A stretch of 33,789 nt of DNA. Source: Actinomycetes bacterium. Its GTDB lineage: Bacteria; Actinomycetota; Actinomycetes; Streptosporangiales; Streptosporangiaceae. Made by a program: the position numbers and the translations under genes. This document shows, one piece after another, positions 1 through 8,649 of this stretch. The notes under the pieces were generated by a model. That model saw only the letters and a program-made list of their open reading frames with translations, had not been told where the DNA came from and did no database searches. The DNA lies in contig JAJYUU010000049.1 in the NCBI GenBank assembly GCA_021792405.1, positions 1 to 33,789 of the forward strand. Reading direction: 5' to 3'. Every line of letters starts with the position of its first letter. Positions within the stretch are counted from its first letter, which is position 1.

Positions 1-144
1 CATCATGATCGCCGGCCCTCCGTAGTCAACACGACACGCTGGGCCGGCTCACAGAAGATCACGCAGCCAGGCACTCACAACAGGTAACACCCGCACGCCA
101 ACCAGTCAGGTGACCTGAATGCTTACCTTATAAGCCGTCTTACC
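1..144. other. Left edge, no gene called
   Basis: No convincing gene is visible. One plus-strand frame is open from the first base to a TAA at 85-87, but it has no recognisable content. A short palindrome, TCAGGTGACCTGA, lies at 107-119, about 25 nt before the start of the Shedu-like gene, and could be an operator or chance. The base composition is already mixed, as in the low-GC gene that follows. Confidence 0.4.
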
Positions 145-1020
145 TTGGGAGCTCTCGGGCCAACCCTAGATCTCGATATCCGTGACGCGCAGTCAGAGTT
201 CTGGGTACCAAGGGTCATCAGGGGGCTTGGTATAACGACCGCCGATCGCTCCATTAAGAGGTGGTTTAACTACCTTGAAATAGGATTCCACGTGGAAAGT
301 GCGGCCTGGGATCGGCGGGCAATTTGGGCCCGTGTGAGCATCGACTTGCGGCGACACTTTCTTCAAGCTGTGGCCGCCGCCGATAAGCAAGGTGCATCTA
401 TATCTCTCGACGCGGCCACAGCGCCGTTGGACTTGCTGACGGTTATTCCGGATAGACTTGCTAAGGTCAAGGACGCCATTGACGGCTTTACAGATCTACT
501 GGATAAGCACGGATCCGATGCGGAAAGCACGTTCCATCAGTACATCGCCAAGCATCCAGTCCTGCTGGATGTCTACGGTACCGCGGAGTCTAAGCCACGA
601 TTGGAGTACCCTCTGGGCGAGTCCCCTCTAGGTAAGAGATACGTGGAGCCTGACTTTCTGATTCGTTATCCTGGCAACAGATACAAGCTAATTGAACTTG
701 AAAGGCCCTCGAAGCGACTGGCGACAATTAAGGGTGAGCCCCGTAGTGGTGTCACGCAGGCAGCCTGGCAAATTGGCGAATGGAAGGATTACATCCAGAA
801 CCACTATGAGTTGATCCGCGAACGCTATCCGGGTATTTCTTCGATGCCGCGCACGGAAGTAGTAATCAGTCGTTCCACGGCCGAACAGTCGGGAGTCTCG
901 GACGTGAGCCGGTATCTTGCGATGGTAAGGCAGCAATTGAACGTTGATGAAGTGATCACTTATGACCTACTTCTAGAACAGGCTCGCGAAGCTTATGCCC
1001 GCTTGTCGGGCACGCTATAG
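145..1020 (+). CDS. sduA-like: Shedu-like (DUF4263) putative anti-phage nuclease
   Basis: This 291-residue protein has a C-terminal half matching the DUF4263/SduA nuclease family of the single-gene Shedu defence system. Visible features are a family-typical stretch around residues 129-145 (FHQYIAKHPVLLDVYG), the PDF motif with Asp170, the strand LIELERP with Glu184 and Glu186, glutamines 205 and 209 in QAAWQIGEWKDY, and the closing TYDLLL segment near residue 273. Together these form a PD-(D/E)xK-like nuclease core in which the last motif residue is E or R rather than the usual K. Residues 1-110 are not recognised and may be a sensor domain. The start is TTG at 145; an upstream CTG at 115 is in frame, and a stop at 85 limits extension. 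Two sampled 60-nt lines are 45-47% GC and a third is 58%, against about 70% in most of the window, which suggests transfer. No partner defence gene adjoins it. The domain is confident; the defence role is inferred from family. Confidence 0.72.
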   Translation: MGALGPTLDLDIRDAQSEFWVPRVIRGLGITTADRSIKRWFNYLEIGFHVESAAWDRRAIWARVSIDLRRHFLQAVAAADKQGASISLDAATAPLDLLTVIPDRLAKVKDAIDGFTDLLDKHGSDAESTFHQYIAKHPVLLDVYGTAESKPRLEYPLGESPLGKRYVEPDFLIRYPGNRYKLIELERPSKRLATIKGEPRSGVTQAAWQIGEWKDYIQNHYELIRERYPGISSMPRTEVVISRSTAEQSGVSDVSRYLAMVRQQLNVDEVITYDLLLEQAREAYARLSGTL

Positions 1021-1051
1021 CGGGCGCTGGAGTTGGTTGGGTAGCTAAAGG

Positions 1052-1378
1052 GTGACCCGGATACCCTGCGACCATGAACCGCCGCTGCGGCACCTCGAAG
1101 GGCTCTACCAGCCGCGGTTCGGGATCGGCAAGGACACTCCCGAAGGCAAGGCATTCAAACTTGTCTACAACTCGGTGTACGGCAAGTTCGCGCAGTCTGT
1201 CGGTGAACCCGTCTACGGCAACCCGGCATACGCGTCACTGATCACCAGGGGATGCCGGACCCGGATACTCGACGCCATCGCTACCCACCCGCGGCGAAGC
1301 GCCGCGGTAGCGATGATGGCCACCGGCGGAGTCTACTTCCTGACTCCGCACCCTCAGATCGACGCCCGGCGGGCCGCA
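1052..1378 (+). pseudogene. Fragment of phage/plasmid-type family B DNA polymerase
   Basis: The reading frame from GTG 1052 encodes a stretch with the family B polymerase motif B, KLVYNSVYGKFAQ, followed by a segment typical of viral/organellar-type polymerases (NPAYASLITRGCRTRILDAI). The expected TDG/TDS metal-binding motif C then appears as ATGGVYF, so the catalytic aspartate is missing. There is no exonuclease domain, N-terminal palm or thumb. The frame runs on to 1480, but after about 1378 its content is out-of-frame transposase sequence. It is therefore a remnant cut on both sides, presumably of a phage, linear plasmid or integrated element. The polymerase assignment rests on motif B and its flanks; I am fairly sure of it, and certain the gene is not functional. 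Confidence 0.6.
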
Positions 1379-1403
1379 TGGCTCGCTGCCAACCCGCGGG
1401 AGA

Positions 1404-1935
1404 GAGACGACGAACGATCGCCTGGCGGTCCGGCGGTTCTTCTGCTCGTCCGCCCGGTGCCCTGCGCGGACGTTCGCTGAGCAGATCGAGGGTCTGACCG
1501 CGGCGTATGCTCGGCGCACTCCGTTGCTGCGCCGGATGCTGGAATCGATCGCGCTGGCGCTGGCAGGCCGGTCCGGGGCGCGGCTGGCCGGCGGGCTGGG
1601 GATCTGCGTCGGACGCAGCACGATGCTGCGACTGATCCGCGCCCTGCCAGATCCGTGCTCCGGAACGATCGAGGTGCTGGGCGTGGATGAGTTCGCGCTG
1701 CGCCGCGGTCATTCCTACGGCACGTTACTGGTCGGCATCGCGACCCGGCGGCCAGTGGACGTGCTGCCGGAGCGGTCCGCGGACTCCTTCTATGCCTGGC
1801 TGGATGCCTATCCTGGTGTCGCGGTCATCGGCCGGCTGCTATGCCGACGGCGCCGACAGCCGCCACCCGGTCGCCGGCGGCACCGGCGGGCTTTGGTCCG
1901 CGATTCCTCCTTGCCGCCGTCCTGCAGGGCTGTGA
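1404..1935 (+). pseudogene. Truncated, frameshifted ISL3-family transposase
   Basis: Starting near 1413 the frame reads as the middle of an ISL3-family transposase: RRFFC...[14 protein letters not shown], then [35 protein letters not shown], and the core [23 protein letters not shown] with the first catalytic aspartate, followed by [19 protein letters not shown]. Near 1840 the match moves to the +1 frame ([16 protein letters not shown]), marking a frameshift. The N-terminal zinc-binding part and the C-terminal half with the remaining catalytic residues are absent. The element abuts the polymerase fragment, so the insertion or a later deletion destroyed both. Terminal inverted repeats were not found. 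The family assignment is solid; the exact ends are approximate. Confidence 0.75.
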
Positions 1936-2206
1936 GCCAACTGAGGAAATTGTCCTCGAAGTGTCCAGCTTGCTTTCTGGCGGTTGGATTGATCACAACT
2001 GTCGATCCGCAGCGGCTAGCCATTGAACACGCGGGCAAGGTCGCCCGTCGCCAGAGCGAGTTTCTGTTTCCATGTCGTCATGCGGGTGAGCGTAGAACGC
2101 AGGTATGACAGTCACCCGCCGCGTCAGCGCGACTGGCCCGGCAGCCGCCAGCAACGGCACGAGGGTGTCAACCTGACAGCGAACGTGACCACCGCCACTT
2201 CCTCGG
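1936..2206. other. Unassigned debris between two broken genes
   Basis: No intact gene is recognised. Open frames exist on both strands, but none has a clear start signal or a family I know. A 21-codon minus-strand frame (ATG at about 2077 to a TAG at about 2012, reading [21 protein letters not shown]) looks protein-like but is too short to call. The stretch is probably remnant mobile-element sequence. Confidence 0.3.
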
Positions 2207-2483
2207 CTAGAAGGCGAGCTTCAGGCGCTGTCACTTGTGCTCGCGCAGGTAACAGCCGAGCAGCAGGCCGTGGGAGTTTGTTACGGCGCGGCTGCCCGGC
2301 ACTGGTTTCGGCGCGGCACCACAGCGGCACCTGAATCAGGAAGTACCCGCCAGCCGCAACCGATAGGACCAGGGTCACCAGGACCAGAAGCGTGGCAGTG
2401 ACAGTGCCTGCGATGAGCCCGGCCCAGCAGGCGATGGATAAGACGAGACCGACGATTCCCCAGTAGCCGCGTAACGCACCCAT
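2207..2483 (-). pseudogene. Broken small two-helix membrane protein
   Basis: From ATG 2483 the minus strand encodes two hydrophobic helices (residues about 7-28 and 30-52) followed by QVPLWCRAET. One extra T in the run at 2277-2279 then shifts the frame. In the +1 frame the sequence continues NNSHGLLLGCYLREHK, then TGA at 2231-2233, then QRLKLAF and a stop at 2207. I recall actinobacterial small membrane proteins ending CRNNSHGLLLGC...HKWQ, so the TGA appears to replace a tryptophan TGG. One indel and one nonsense mutation make it a recent pseudogene. The family has no function known to me. The decay pattern is seen directly; the family comparison is from memory. Confidence 0.55.
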
Positions 2484-2833
2484 ACCCGGAGGTTAACTCC
2501 GGGCGGGGAGCCTGCCGAGACGCCTTTCCCGCAGCGTCCCTCTCTACGCACGAGCGCGTCTGTCGTCGGGCGCGTCTCTCGGCGTAGCGGGGAAGCGTAG
2601 CGGAAAGTGACGCGAAAGCCCCGGAACGCTGTGTCCGCGCGCCCACGAGGCGGTTATGCACTGTGCGTGCCGGTCGCTGTGTGTAGTTGAGGCCCTCATG
2701 GGTCATCAAGATCAAGTCTCAGGAGGTCGCTCCACTCCAAGGGTTTGATTACGATAAATCGGTCATAACGGTCGCGGGAGCCGCCAGAAGGCCATGAACG
2801 GTGTCACCGAACCCATGAAAGGACCGGAGCGCG
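2484..2833. other. Intergenic stretch, no gene seen
   Basis: About 350 nt separate the broken membrane-protein gene from the methyltransferase. I see no coding frame with plausible content, no tRNA and no clear terminator. The right part (2740-2800) is less GC-rich and could carry the promoter of the methyltransferase gene. Confidence 0.35.
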
Positions 2834-3572
2834 GTGATCAATGACCCGTACCGGGACGCAGACCTCGTCGGCCTGTACGACCACGACAACCCTGGTGGTG
2901 AGGATCACGCCTTCTTCCGCGCCCTCGCCGACCAGATCGACGCGCACTTGATCATTGACTTGGGCTGCGGCACCGGGCTGCTGACTCGGTCCCTGGCGCG
3001 GCCAGGACGAACCGTGATCGGGGTCGACCCGAGTCGCACCATGTTGAACTACGCCGTCGGTCAGCCCGGAAGCAAGTCGGTGGCCTGGATCCATGGCCGC
3101 ATCGGCGCTCCCGCCGACCGGAGCAGCGGACCTCGTGCTATGCACCGGCAACGCGATCATGCACGTGAGCCCAGCGGAACTACCCGCCACGCTGATCTCC
3201 GTCGCGCTAGCCCTTCGCGCCGAAGGGATGTTCAGCTTCGAAAGCCGGACCCCGGCCCACCGTGCCTGGCAGCAATGGACGCCCGAAGCCACTGACAGCG
3301 AGCGCGTCATTTCGGCAGGGCGCCTGCGAGAGTGGCTTGAGGTCGTTGACGTCGACGATGGCCGCGTGGTGTTCGACGCCCATAACGTGTTCCCCGACGG
3401 CGAGCACCGGGTCTACACCAGCATTCTGTCTTTCCGCGGCGCGGAGGAGCTTCGGCGGGAGCTTGAAGCGGTGGGCTTCACGGACGTCACATGGGCCGGC
3501 GACTGGCACGGCGCACCGGTCCAGGAGGAGTCACGGGTCCTGGTGTTTCCGGGCACGGCGCGCTTGACGTGA
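2834..3572 (+). pseudogene. SAM-dependent methyltransferase split by a frameshift
   Basis: The first part, from GTG 2834 with GGAG just upstream, encodes LIIDLGCGTGLLTRSLA, the class I methyltransferase SAM-binding motif I, and VIGVDPSRTMLNYA, motif II. Around 3090-3100 the homologous sequence passes to the +1 frame and continues with ALPPTGAADLVLCTGNAIMHV, the motif IV region, and on to the stop at 3572. The two halves add up to a normal length of about 245 residues. A single frameshift divides them, so it is either a recent pseudogene or a sequencing error. The substrate is unknown. The methyltransferase family is clear, and whether the gene is really broken needs read-level confirmation. 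Confidence 0.7.
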
Positions 3573-3609
3573 TTGTCAGCGCAAGCGGTGGCAAATGCCA
3601 GCAGCGCGG

Positions 3610-6600
3610 TTAGCCGCGGAGCCGCAGGCCGCGCGGGGTCGGCCGGAAGCCCGCCGCGGCGAGCGCGCCAGCCAGGGGCGAGTCGTAGACCTCGGCGCCG
3701 TCGGCGCGCTCGACCGTGAGCCTGCCGAGTGCGCCGGCCCGGATTGCCGCCGCCAGGGCGGCTGCAGCCGGCTCGAGCAACTCCGGCTCGCTGGTCCAGG
3801 ACAGCAGCGTCTTGCCGCCGCGCTCCACGTAGAGGATCAGGTCGCCGTCGGCGAGCACTACCAGCGCCCCTGCCTTGCGGCCGGGCCGGTGTCCGGTCGA
3901 GCCGTCGGTGCCGGACCGGTCCGGCCACGGCAGGGCAGCGCCGTAGGCATTCGCCGGATCGGCGGCCGCAAGGACCCTGATCTGCGGGCCGCGGCTCGCG
4001 CGAGCATTCGCCTGGGTGTCCCACGGGTCGCCGGCCCGATCCGGCTCGCGCGCGGTGTCAGCCACAGCGCGCATCCGGTCCACCGCGCCAGTGAGCGCGA
4101 ACTGGGCGGCGCCGAGACCCTCCACGAAGTACCCGCGACGGCACTGGCCGCCGTCTTCGAGCGCGCGCAGCACCGGGTACAGCGCGCCGAACCCGCCTTC
4201 GACGCGCTCGGCGGCAACTGAGCCGCGGATCAGGATGCCGTACCGGTCCAGCAGCGTGAGCGCCTGAGCGTGCAAGCGGCGCGTCGGGTCGCTGGCCGAC
4301 GCCGGCACGGCCGACCAGCGACCGCTCACTGTCGGCGGCCCGGTATGCGAGGGCATCGCGCCGCGGCCGAAATGCGGCCGCCTCGACACCACGGAACCTG
4401 GCCGGGCCGGCACCTGGCGCTGGCCGTGGTCGCCGTCGGACATCACCGGCCGCCCGGCACGCAGCACCGTGCGCAGCGGCGCGAGCGTGTCATTGGTGAG
4501 CCGGCCAGCCCAGACCAGATCCCAGATCGCGCTCGCGACGTCGCGGTCGCTGACCGCAGCCGGCTTGCCCGCGTCGACCGCGAGTGCGGCCTGCACTCGC
4601 TCGGCGATCGTTCGGAAGAACAAGGCGCCGCCGCCGGCCAGCGCGCCGAGTACGGCCTCGTGCACCAGCGTGGTCGTGATGTCCGCGGGCTCTGGCAGCA
4701 GCAGCGGCGCCGCCCCGGCCGGCGTCAGGATGAGCCAGCCGTCACTGCCCGGCAGCGCACCCGCGCCCGACCAGACGATCTCACCCGCCGCGGTCAGCTC
4801 GTCGAGCAGCGCCGGAGAGTAACCGGGCACCCGCTGTGGCAGTACCAGCGTCTCCAGCGCAGAAGCCGGGATGGCTGCGCCGGCAAGCTGGTCGATCACC
4901 TCGTACACGGCGTCCGCGCGGGCGGCGCGCGGGCGGGCGCCGCCCGCGGCTGCCGGGCTCGCGCCCGCATTGCCGACAGCCGCTCTGTCCGCGTGCTGCC
5001 AGGCGGGCAGGAACGCGGCATAGACAGCCGGCGGCACCGCCTCGACCTCCTTGCGGAGCCTGGCAAGGCACCGGCGGCGCAGCAGCCGCAGCATGCCGAC
5101 CTCGCACCACTGGATGCCGGCGGCTGGCTGGAAGTCTCCCTCGGATAGTGCGCCTTCGGCAGTCAGCCGGTGCAGCGCCCCGGCTACGACGGCGACGCCG
5201 AGCCCGTACCGTTGCGCGACCTCGGCCGCGCCGAACGGGCCGTGCGTTCGCGCGTACCGCACTACCAGATCCCGCAGTGGATCGGGAAGCGGCTCGGTGA
5301 ACGCATCCGGCACTCCGGGCGGCAGCGCCACTCCGAGCGCGTCGCGGAGGCGGCCCGCGTCCTCGATCGCACTCCAGCGCTGCTGCCCGGCAATGCGCAG
5401 ATCGAGAACGCGCCGCTGAGCGGCCAGGCTGGCCAGGAAGGACGGCGCCTGTGCCGGGTCGGCGGAACGTTCCGCCACCTCGGCAGTGGTCAGCGGGCCA
5501 AGAGCGCGCAGCATGTCCGCGACGGCCTCGGCGTCCCGGCAGACCCGGCCAGGGGCAAGCCGTTGCAACTCGCGCTCGGTCTCGCCGACGACCAGCGGGT
5601 CGAGCAGCTCACGGAGCTCCGCCTGCCCCAGTAGCTCGGCGAGCAGAGCCGAGTCGAGCGCGAGGGCCTGAGCCCGTCGCTCGGCAAGCGGCGCGTCGCC
5701 TTCGTACATGAACGCGCCCACGTAGCGGAACAGCAGCGACTTGCTGAACGGCGAGGCGGTCGGCGTCTCGACCTCCACCAGCCGGATGCGCCGGGCGGCG
5801 ATATCGCGCATCAGCGCAGTCAGGCCGGGCACATCGAACACGTCCTGCAGGCACTCCCGCATGGTCTCCAGGCAGATCGGGAACGTGCTGTACTGGCTGG
5901 CCACCGCGAGCAGCTGCGCGGATCGCTGGCGCTGCTGCCATAGCGGTGTGCGCTTGCCCGGTTGCCGCCGCGGCAGCAGCAGCGCGCGAGCGGCGCACTC
6001 CCTGAATCTGGAAGCGAACAGCGCCGAGCTGCCCACCTCGGCAGTCACCAGGTCGGCAACCTCGTCGGGGTCGATCATGGCGATTCCGGCTGGCGGCGGG
6101 TCGTCGGCGTCAGGGACCCGGATCACGATGCCGTCGTCGGTGTGCTGAGCCTGGACGTCCATGCCGCCGTACCGGTCGCGCAGCCGCGCGGCGATCGCCA
6201 GCGCCCAGGGTGCGTGCAGCGCAGCGCCGTACGGGCTGTGCAACACGAGCCGCCAGTCGCCGAGTTCGTCCCTGAACCGCTCGAGAACCAGAGTCCGGTC
6301 GTCGGGCAGGTAACCGGTAGCCTCGCGCTGCTGATGGAGATAGGAAACCAGATTGGCGGCGGCAAGCTCGTCCAGGCCGCCGTTGCGGAGCCGGGAGATC
6401 GCCTCCGGCCTCGCTACCGAGCCGAGCTCACGGCAGAACGCGCCGATCGCCGCGCCGAGCTCAGCCGAACGGCCGGGCGCGTCGCCCTTCCAGAACGGCA
6501 GCCTGCCCGGCTGGCCCGCGGCGGGCGACACGAGCACCTGATCCGCGGTGATGTCCTCGATCCGCCACGACGTCGCACCGAGCACGAACACGTCGCCGAC

Positions 6601-8529
6601 CCTGGACTCGTACACCATCTCCTCGTCCAGTTCGCCGACCCGGCGCGAGTGCCGGCCTGGCCGGTCGCTCTGCCCGCTGGCCAGGAACACCCCGAACATA
6701 CCCCGGTCCGGGATCGTGCCGGCGTTGCTGACGGCCAGCCGCTGGCTGCCCGGCCGGCCGCTGAGCGTTCCGGTAGTGCGATCCCAGACCAGCCGCGGCC
6801 GCAGGCCAGCGAAGTCCTCGCTCGGGTACCGGCCGGACAGCATGTCCAGCACGGCCGCGAGCACGGGCCTGGTCAGCCCGCTGAACGGGGCCGCGCGCCG
6901 GATCACCTGCTCAAGCTCGCCGATCTCCCAGTCATCCAGCGCGGTCATCGCGACGATCTGCTGGGCCAGCACGTCGAGTGGGTTGCGGGGCATCCGCACT
7001 TCCTCGATCTGCCCCGCGCGCATCCGCTGGGTGACGACCGCGGTCTGGACCAAGTCGCCCTGGTATTTCGGGAAGAAGACGCCACGGGACTCATCGCCCA
7101 CGTGGTGCCCGGCGCGCCCGGTCCGCTGCAGCCCGCTGGCAACCGATGGCGGCGACTCGACCTGGATCACCAGGTCGACCGCGCCCATGTCGATGCCGAG
7201 CTCGAGGCTGGACGTCGCAACGACTGCGGGCAGCGTTCCGGCCTTCAGTGCCTCCTCGATCTGGCTGCGCTCCTGGCGGGAGACCGAGCCATGGTGGGCA
7301 CGTGCCACGATGGCGGGTGCCCCGGCGCTGGCGCCGGCCTCACCCATGAGCTGGGCCGGCGGCCTGGTGTAGCTGTCGCCGAACCCGGCAGCCAACTCGT
7401 CAGCACCCTCTGCGGCCCGTTCGGCCGCCAGGTCGTTCAGCCGTGCGCAGAGCCGCTCGGCGAGCCGCCGGGAGTTGGCGAACACGATCGTCGACCGGTT
7501 GCCCTGGATCAGGTCGAGCACCCGCTCCTCGACGTGCGGCCAGATCGAATGCTGCCGGACCGGGTCGGTGTCACCGGGGAGAGGTGCACCGCCGGGGCCG
7601 GCCGCCCGGATGACCCGGCCGTCAGCCATCGGCACGCGAGCACCGGCCCGCGCGGCGGTTGCTCCGGCAGCGTCAAACCCGTCGCTGCCCTGCAGGTCGG
7701 CCATGTCTTCGACCGGGACGACAATCTGCAGGTCAAGCCGCTTCTCGCTGGGCGGGGCGACGATCGTGACCGGCAGCGCACCGCCGAGGAACGCGGCGAC
7801 TTCCTCCGGTGGCCGGACCGTTGCCGACAGCCCGATGCGCTGCGCGGGCCGCATACTCACCGGCCCGGCGCTCACCGGCCTGGTGCTTACCGGCCCGGCG
7901 CTTGCCGGCGCGCGGGCGTTCGGCCGGGCAGCGCCGGCGCGCAGCGCGTCGAGCCGCTCCAGCGACAACGCGAGATGCGCGCCGCGCTTGCCGCCCGCCA
8001 GCGCATGTACCTCGTCGACGATGACAGTCTCGATGCCGCGCAGCCCCTCCCTGGCCTGTGACGTCAGCATCAGGAACAGTGACTCGGGCGTGGTGATCAG
8101 GATGTCTGGCGGCTTGCTGGCCAGCTTCCGGCGCTCGTCCGCTGCCGTATCGCCGGTCCGGACCGCGACGGTGATCTCTGGCTCTGGCAAGCCAAGCCGC
8201 CTGGCCGCGTGGGTAATCCCGGTCAGCGGCGAGCGCAGGTTCCGCTGGATATCGGTAGCAAGAGCCTTAAGCGGCGATATGTACAGCACCCGGCAGCGCC
8301 GCTTCGGGTCGGCCGGGACTGCCTCGCCGGCCAGCTTGTCGATCGCCCACAGGAACGCGGCGAGCGTCTTGCCTGATCCGGTCGGGGCGATGACCAGGGT
8401 GTGGTCGCCCGCCCCGATCGCACGCCAGGCCTGCGCCTGGGCCGCTGTCGGCTCGGCGAATGCCGAGGTAAACCACGACCTCGTCGCCTCGCTGAAATCG
8501 GCAAGCCCAGGGCTCGCTACCGTTGCCAC
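3610..8529 (-). CDS. lhr: Lhr-family ATP-dependent helicase
   Basis: This large superfamily 2 helicase of about 1639 residues belongs to the Lhr family, DNA/RNA-DNA translocases linked to DNA repair. N-terminal RecA-like domain: Walker A APTGSGKT (residues about 48-55), TTPESL, the DEVH box in IVDEVHALAGGKRGAHL, and the SAT motif. Domain 2 has SSLELGIDMGAVDLVIQ and QRTGRAGH. The Lhr-specific winged-helix and C-terminal region follow to the end. The chosen start is GTG 8529, shortly before the conserved ADFSEATRSWF; its SD-like GGAGG is unusually close, so the start is uncertain by a few residues. The frame stays open for a further 178 codons upstream, but that part overlaps the divergent GNAT gene and lacks family content. 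A Pro/Ser-rich tandem repeat sits between the DEVH box and the SAT motif. It is slightly longer than the roughly 1500-residue mycobacterial homologue. Confidence 0.92.
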   Translation of the reverse strand: MATVASPGLADFSEATRSWFTSAFAEPTAAQAQAWRAIGAGDHTLVIAPTGSGKTLAAFLWAIDKLAGEAVPADPKRRCRVLYISPLKALATDIQRNLRSPLTGITHAARRLGLPEPEITVAVRTGDTAADERRKLASKPPDILITTPESLFLMLTSQAREGLRGIETVIVDEVHALAGGKRGAHLALSLERLDALRAGAARPNARAPASAGPVSTRPVSAGPVSMRPAQRIGLSATVRPPEEVAAFLGGALPVTIVAPPSEKRLDLQIVVPVEDMADLQGSDGFDAAGATAARAGARVPMADGRVIRAAGPGGAPLPGDTDPVRQHSIWPHVEERVLDLIQGNRSTIVFANSRRLAERLCARLNDLAAERAAEGADELAAGFGDSYTRPPAQLMGEAGASAGAPAIVARAHHGSVSRQERSQIEEALKAGTLPAVVATSSLELGIDMGAVDLVIQVESPPSVASGLQRTGRAGHHVGDESRGVFFPKYQGDLVQTAVVTQRMRAGQIEEVRMPRNPLDVLAQQIVAMTALDDWEIGELEQVIRRAAPFSGLTRPVLAAVLDMLSGRYPSEDFAGLRPRLVWDRTTGTLSGRPGSQRLAVSNAGTIPDRGMFGVFLASGQSDRPGRHSRRVGELDEEMVYESRVGDVFVLGATSWRIEDITADQVLVSPAAGQPGRLPFWKGDAPGRSAELGAAIGAFCRELGSVARPEAISRLRNGGLDELAAANLVSYLHQQREATGYLPDDRTLVLERFRDELGDWRLVLHSPYGAALHAPWALAIAARLRDRYGGMDVQAQHTDDGIVIRVPDADDPPPAGIAMIDPDEVADLVTAEVGSSALFASRFRECAARALLLPRRQPGKRTPLWQQRQRSAQLLAVASQYSTFPICLETMRECLQDVFDVPGLTALMRDIAARRIRLVEVETPTASPFSKSLLFRYVGAFMYEGDAPLAERRAQALALDSALLAELLGQAELRELLDPLVVGETERELQRLAPGRVCRDAEAVADMLRALGPLTTAEVAERSADPAQAPSFLASLAAQRRVLDLRIAGQQRWSAIEDAGRLRDALGVALPPGVPDAFTEPLPDPLRDLVVRYARTHGPFGAAEVAQRYGLGVAVVAGALHRLTAEGALSEGDFQPAAGIQWCEVGMLRLLRRRCLARLRKEVEAVPPAVYAAFLPAWQHADRAAVGNAGASPAAAGGARPRAARADAVYEVIDQLAGAAIPASALETLVLPQRVPGYSPALLDELTAAGEIVWSGAGALPGSDGWLILTPAGAAPLLLPEPADITTTLVHEAVLGALAGGGALFFRTIAERVQAALAVDAGKPAAVSDRDVASAIWDLVWAGRLTNDTLAPLRTVLRAGRPVMSDGDHGQRQVPARPGSVVSRRPHFGRGAMPSHTGPPTVSGRWSAVPASASDPTRRLHAQALTLLDRYGILIRGSVAAERVEGGFGALYPVLRALEDGGQCRRGYFVEGLGAAQFALTGAVDRMRAVADTAREPDRAGDPWDTQANARASRGPQIRVLAAADPANAYGAALPWPDRSGTDGSTGHRPGRKAGALVVLADGDLILYVERGGKTLLSWTSEPELLEPAAAALAAAIRAGALGRLTVERADGAEVYDSPLAGALAAAGFRPTPRGLRLRG
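7856..7915 (-). repeat. 15-nt tandem repeat inside lhr
   Basis: Four consecutive 15-nt copies of a CTCACCGGCCCGGCG-like unit (7856-7870, 7871-7885, 7886-7900, 7901-7915) show increasing divergence. They encode a GPVS(T/A/M)RP-rich linker in the helicase, between the DEVH box and the SAT motif. The insertion keeps the frame and lies in a loop-like position, so it is probably tolerated slippage. Confidence 0.75.
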
Positions 8530-8649
8530 CCCTCCATACTGCCCGCTGCCGCCGACAGTCCGGGTCGGGTGAGCATGTCCGGCGCCGCCGCGCGGTGGCG
8601 GCTCGCGACCTGGCAGACTTCCTGGGTGGGCGAGCGTAGTGATCCGCTG

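Noticed and set aside
2012-2077. A 21-codon minus-strand frame ([13 protein letters not shown]...)
   Set aside because: Too short and without an SD or known family; it lies in mobile-element debris.
5962-8061. A 699-codon open frame on the plus strand
   Set aside because: It lies wholly opposite the conserved lhr helicase; its product is Arg/Pro/Ala-rich with no family motif, as expected from the antisense strand of GC-rich DNA.
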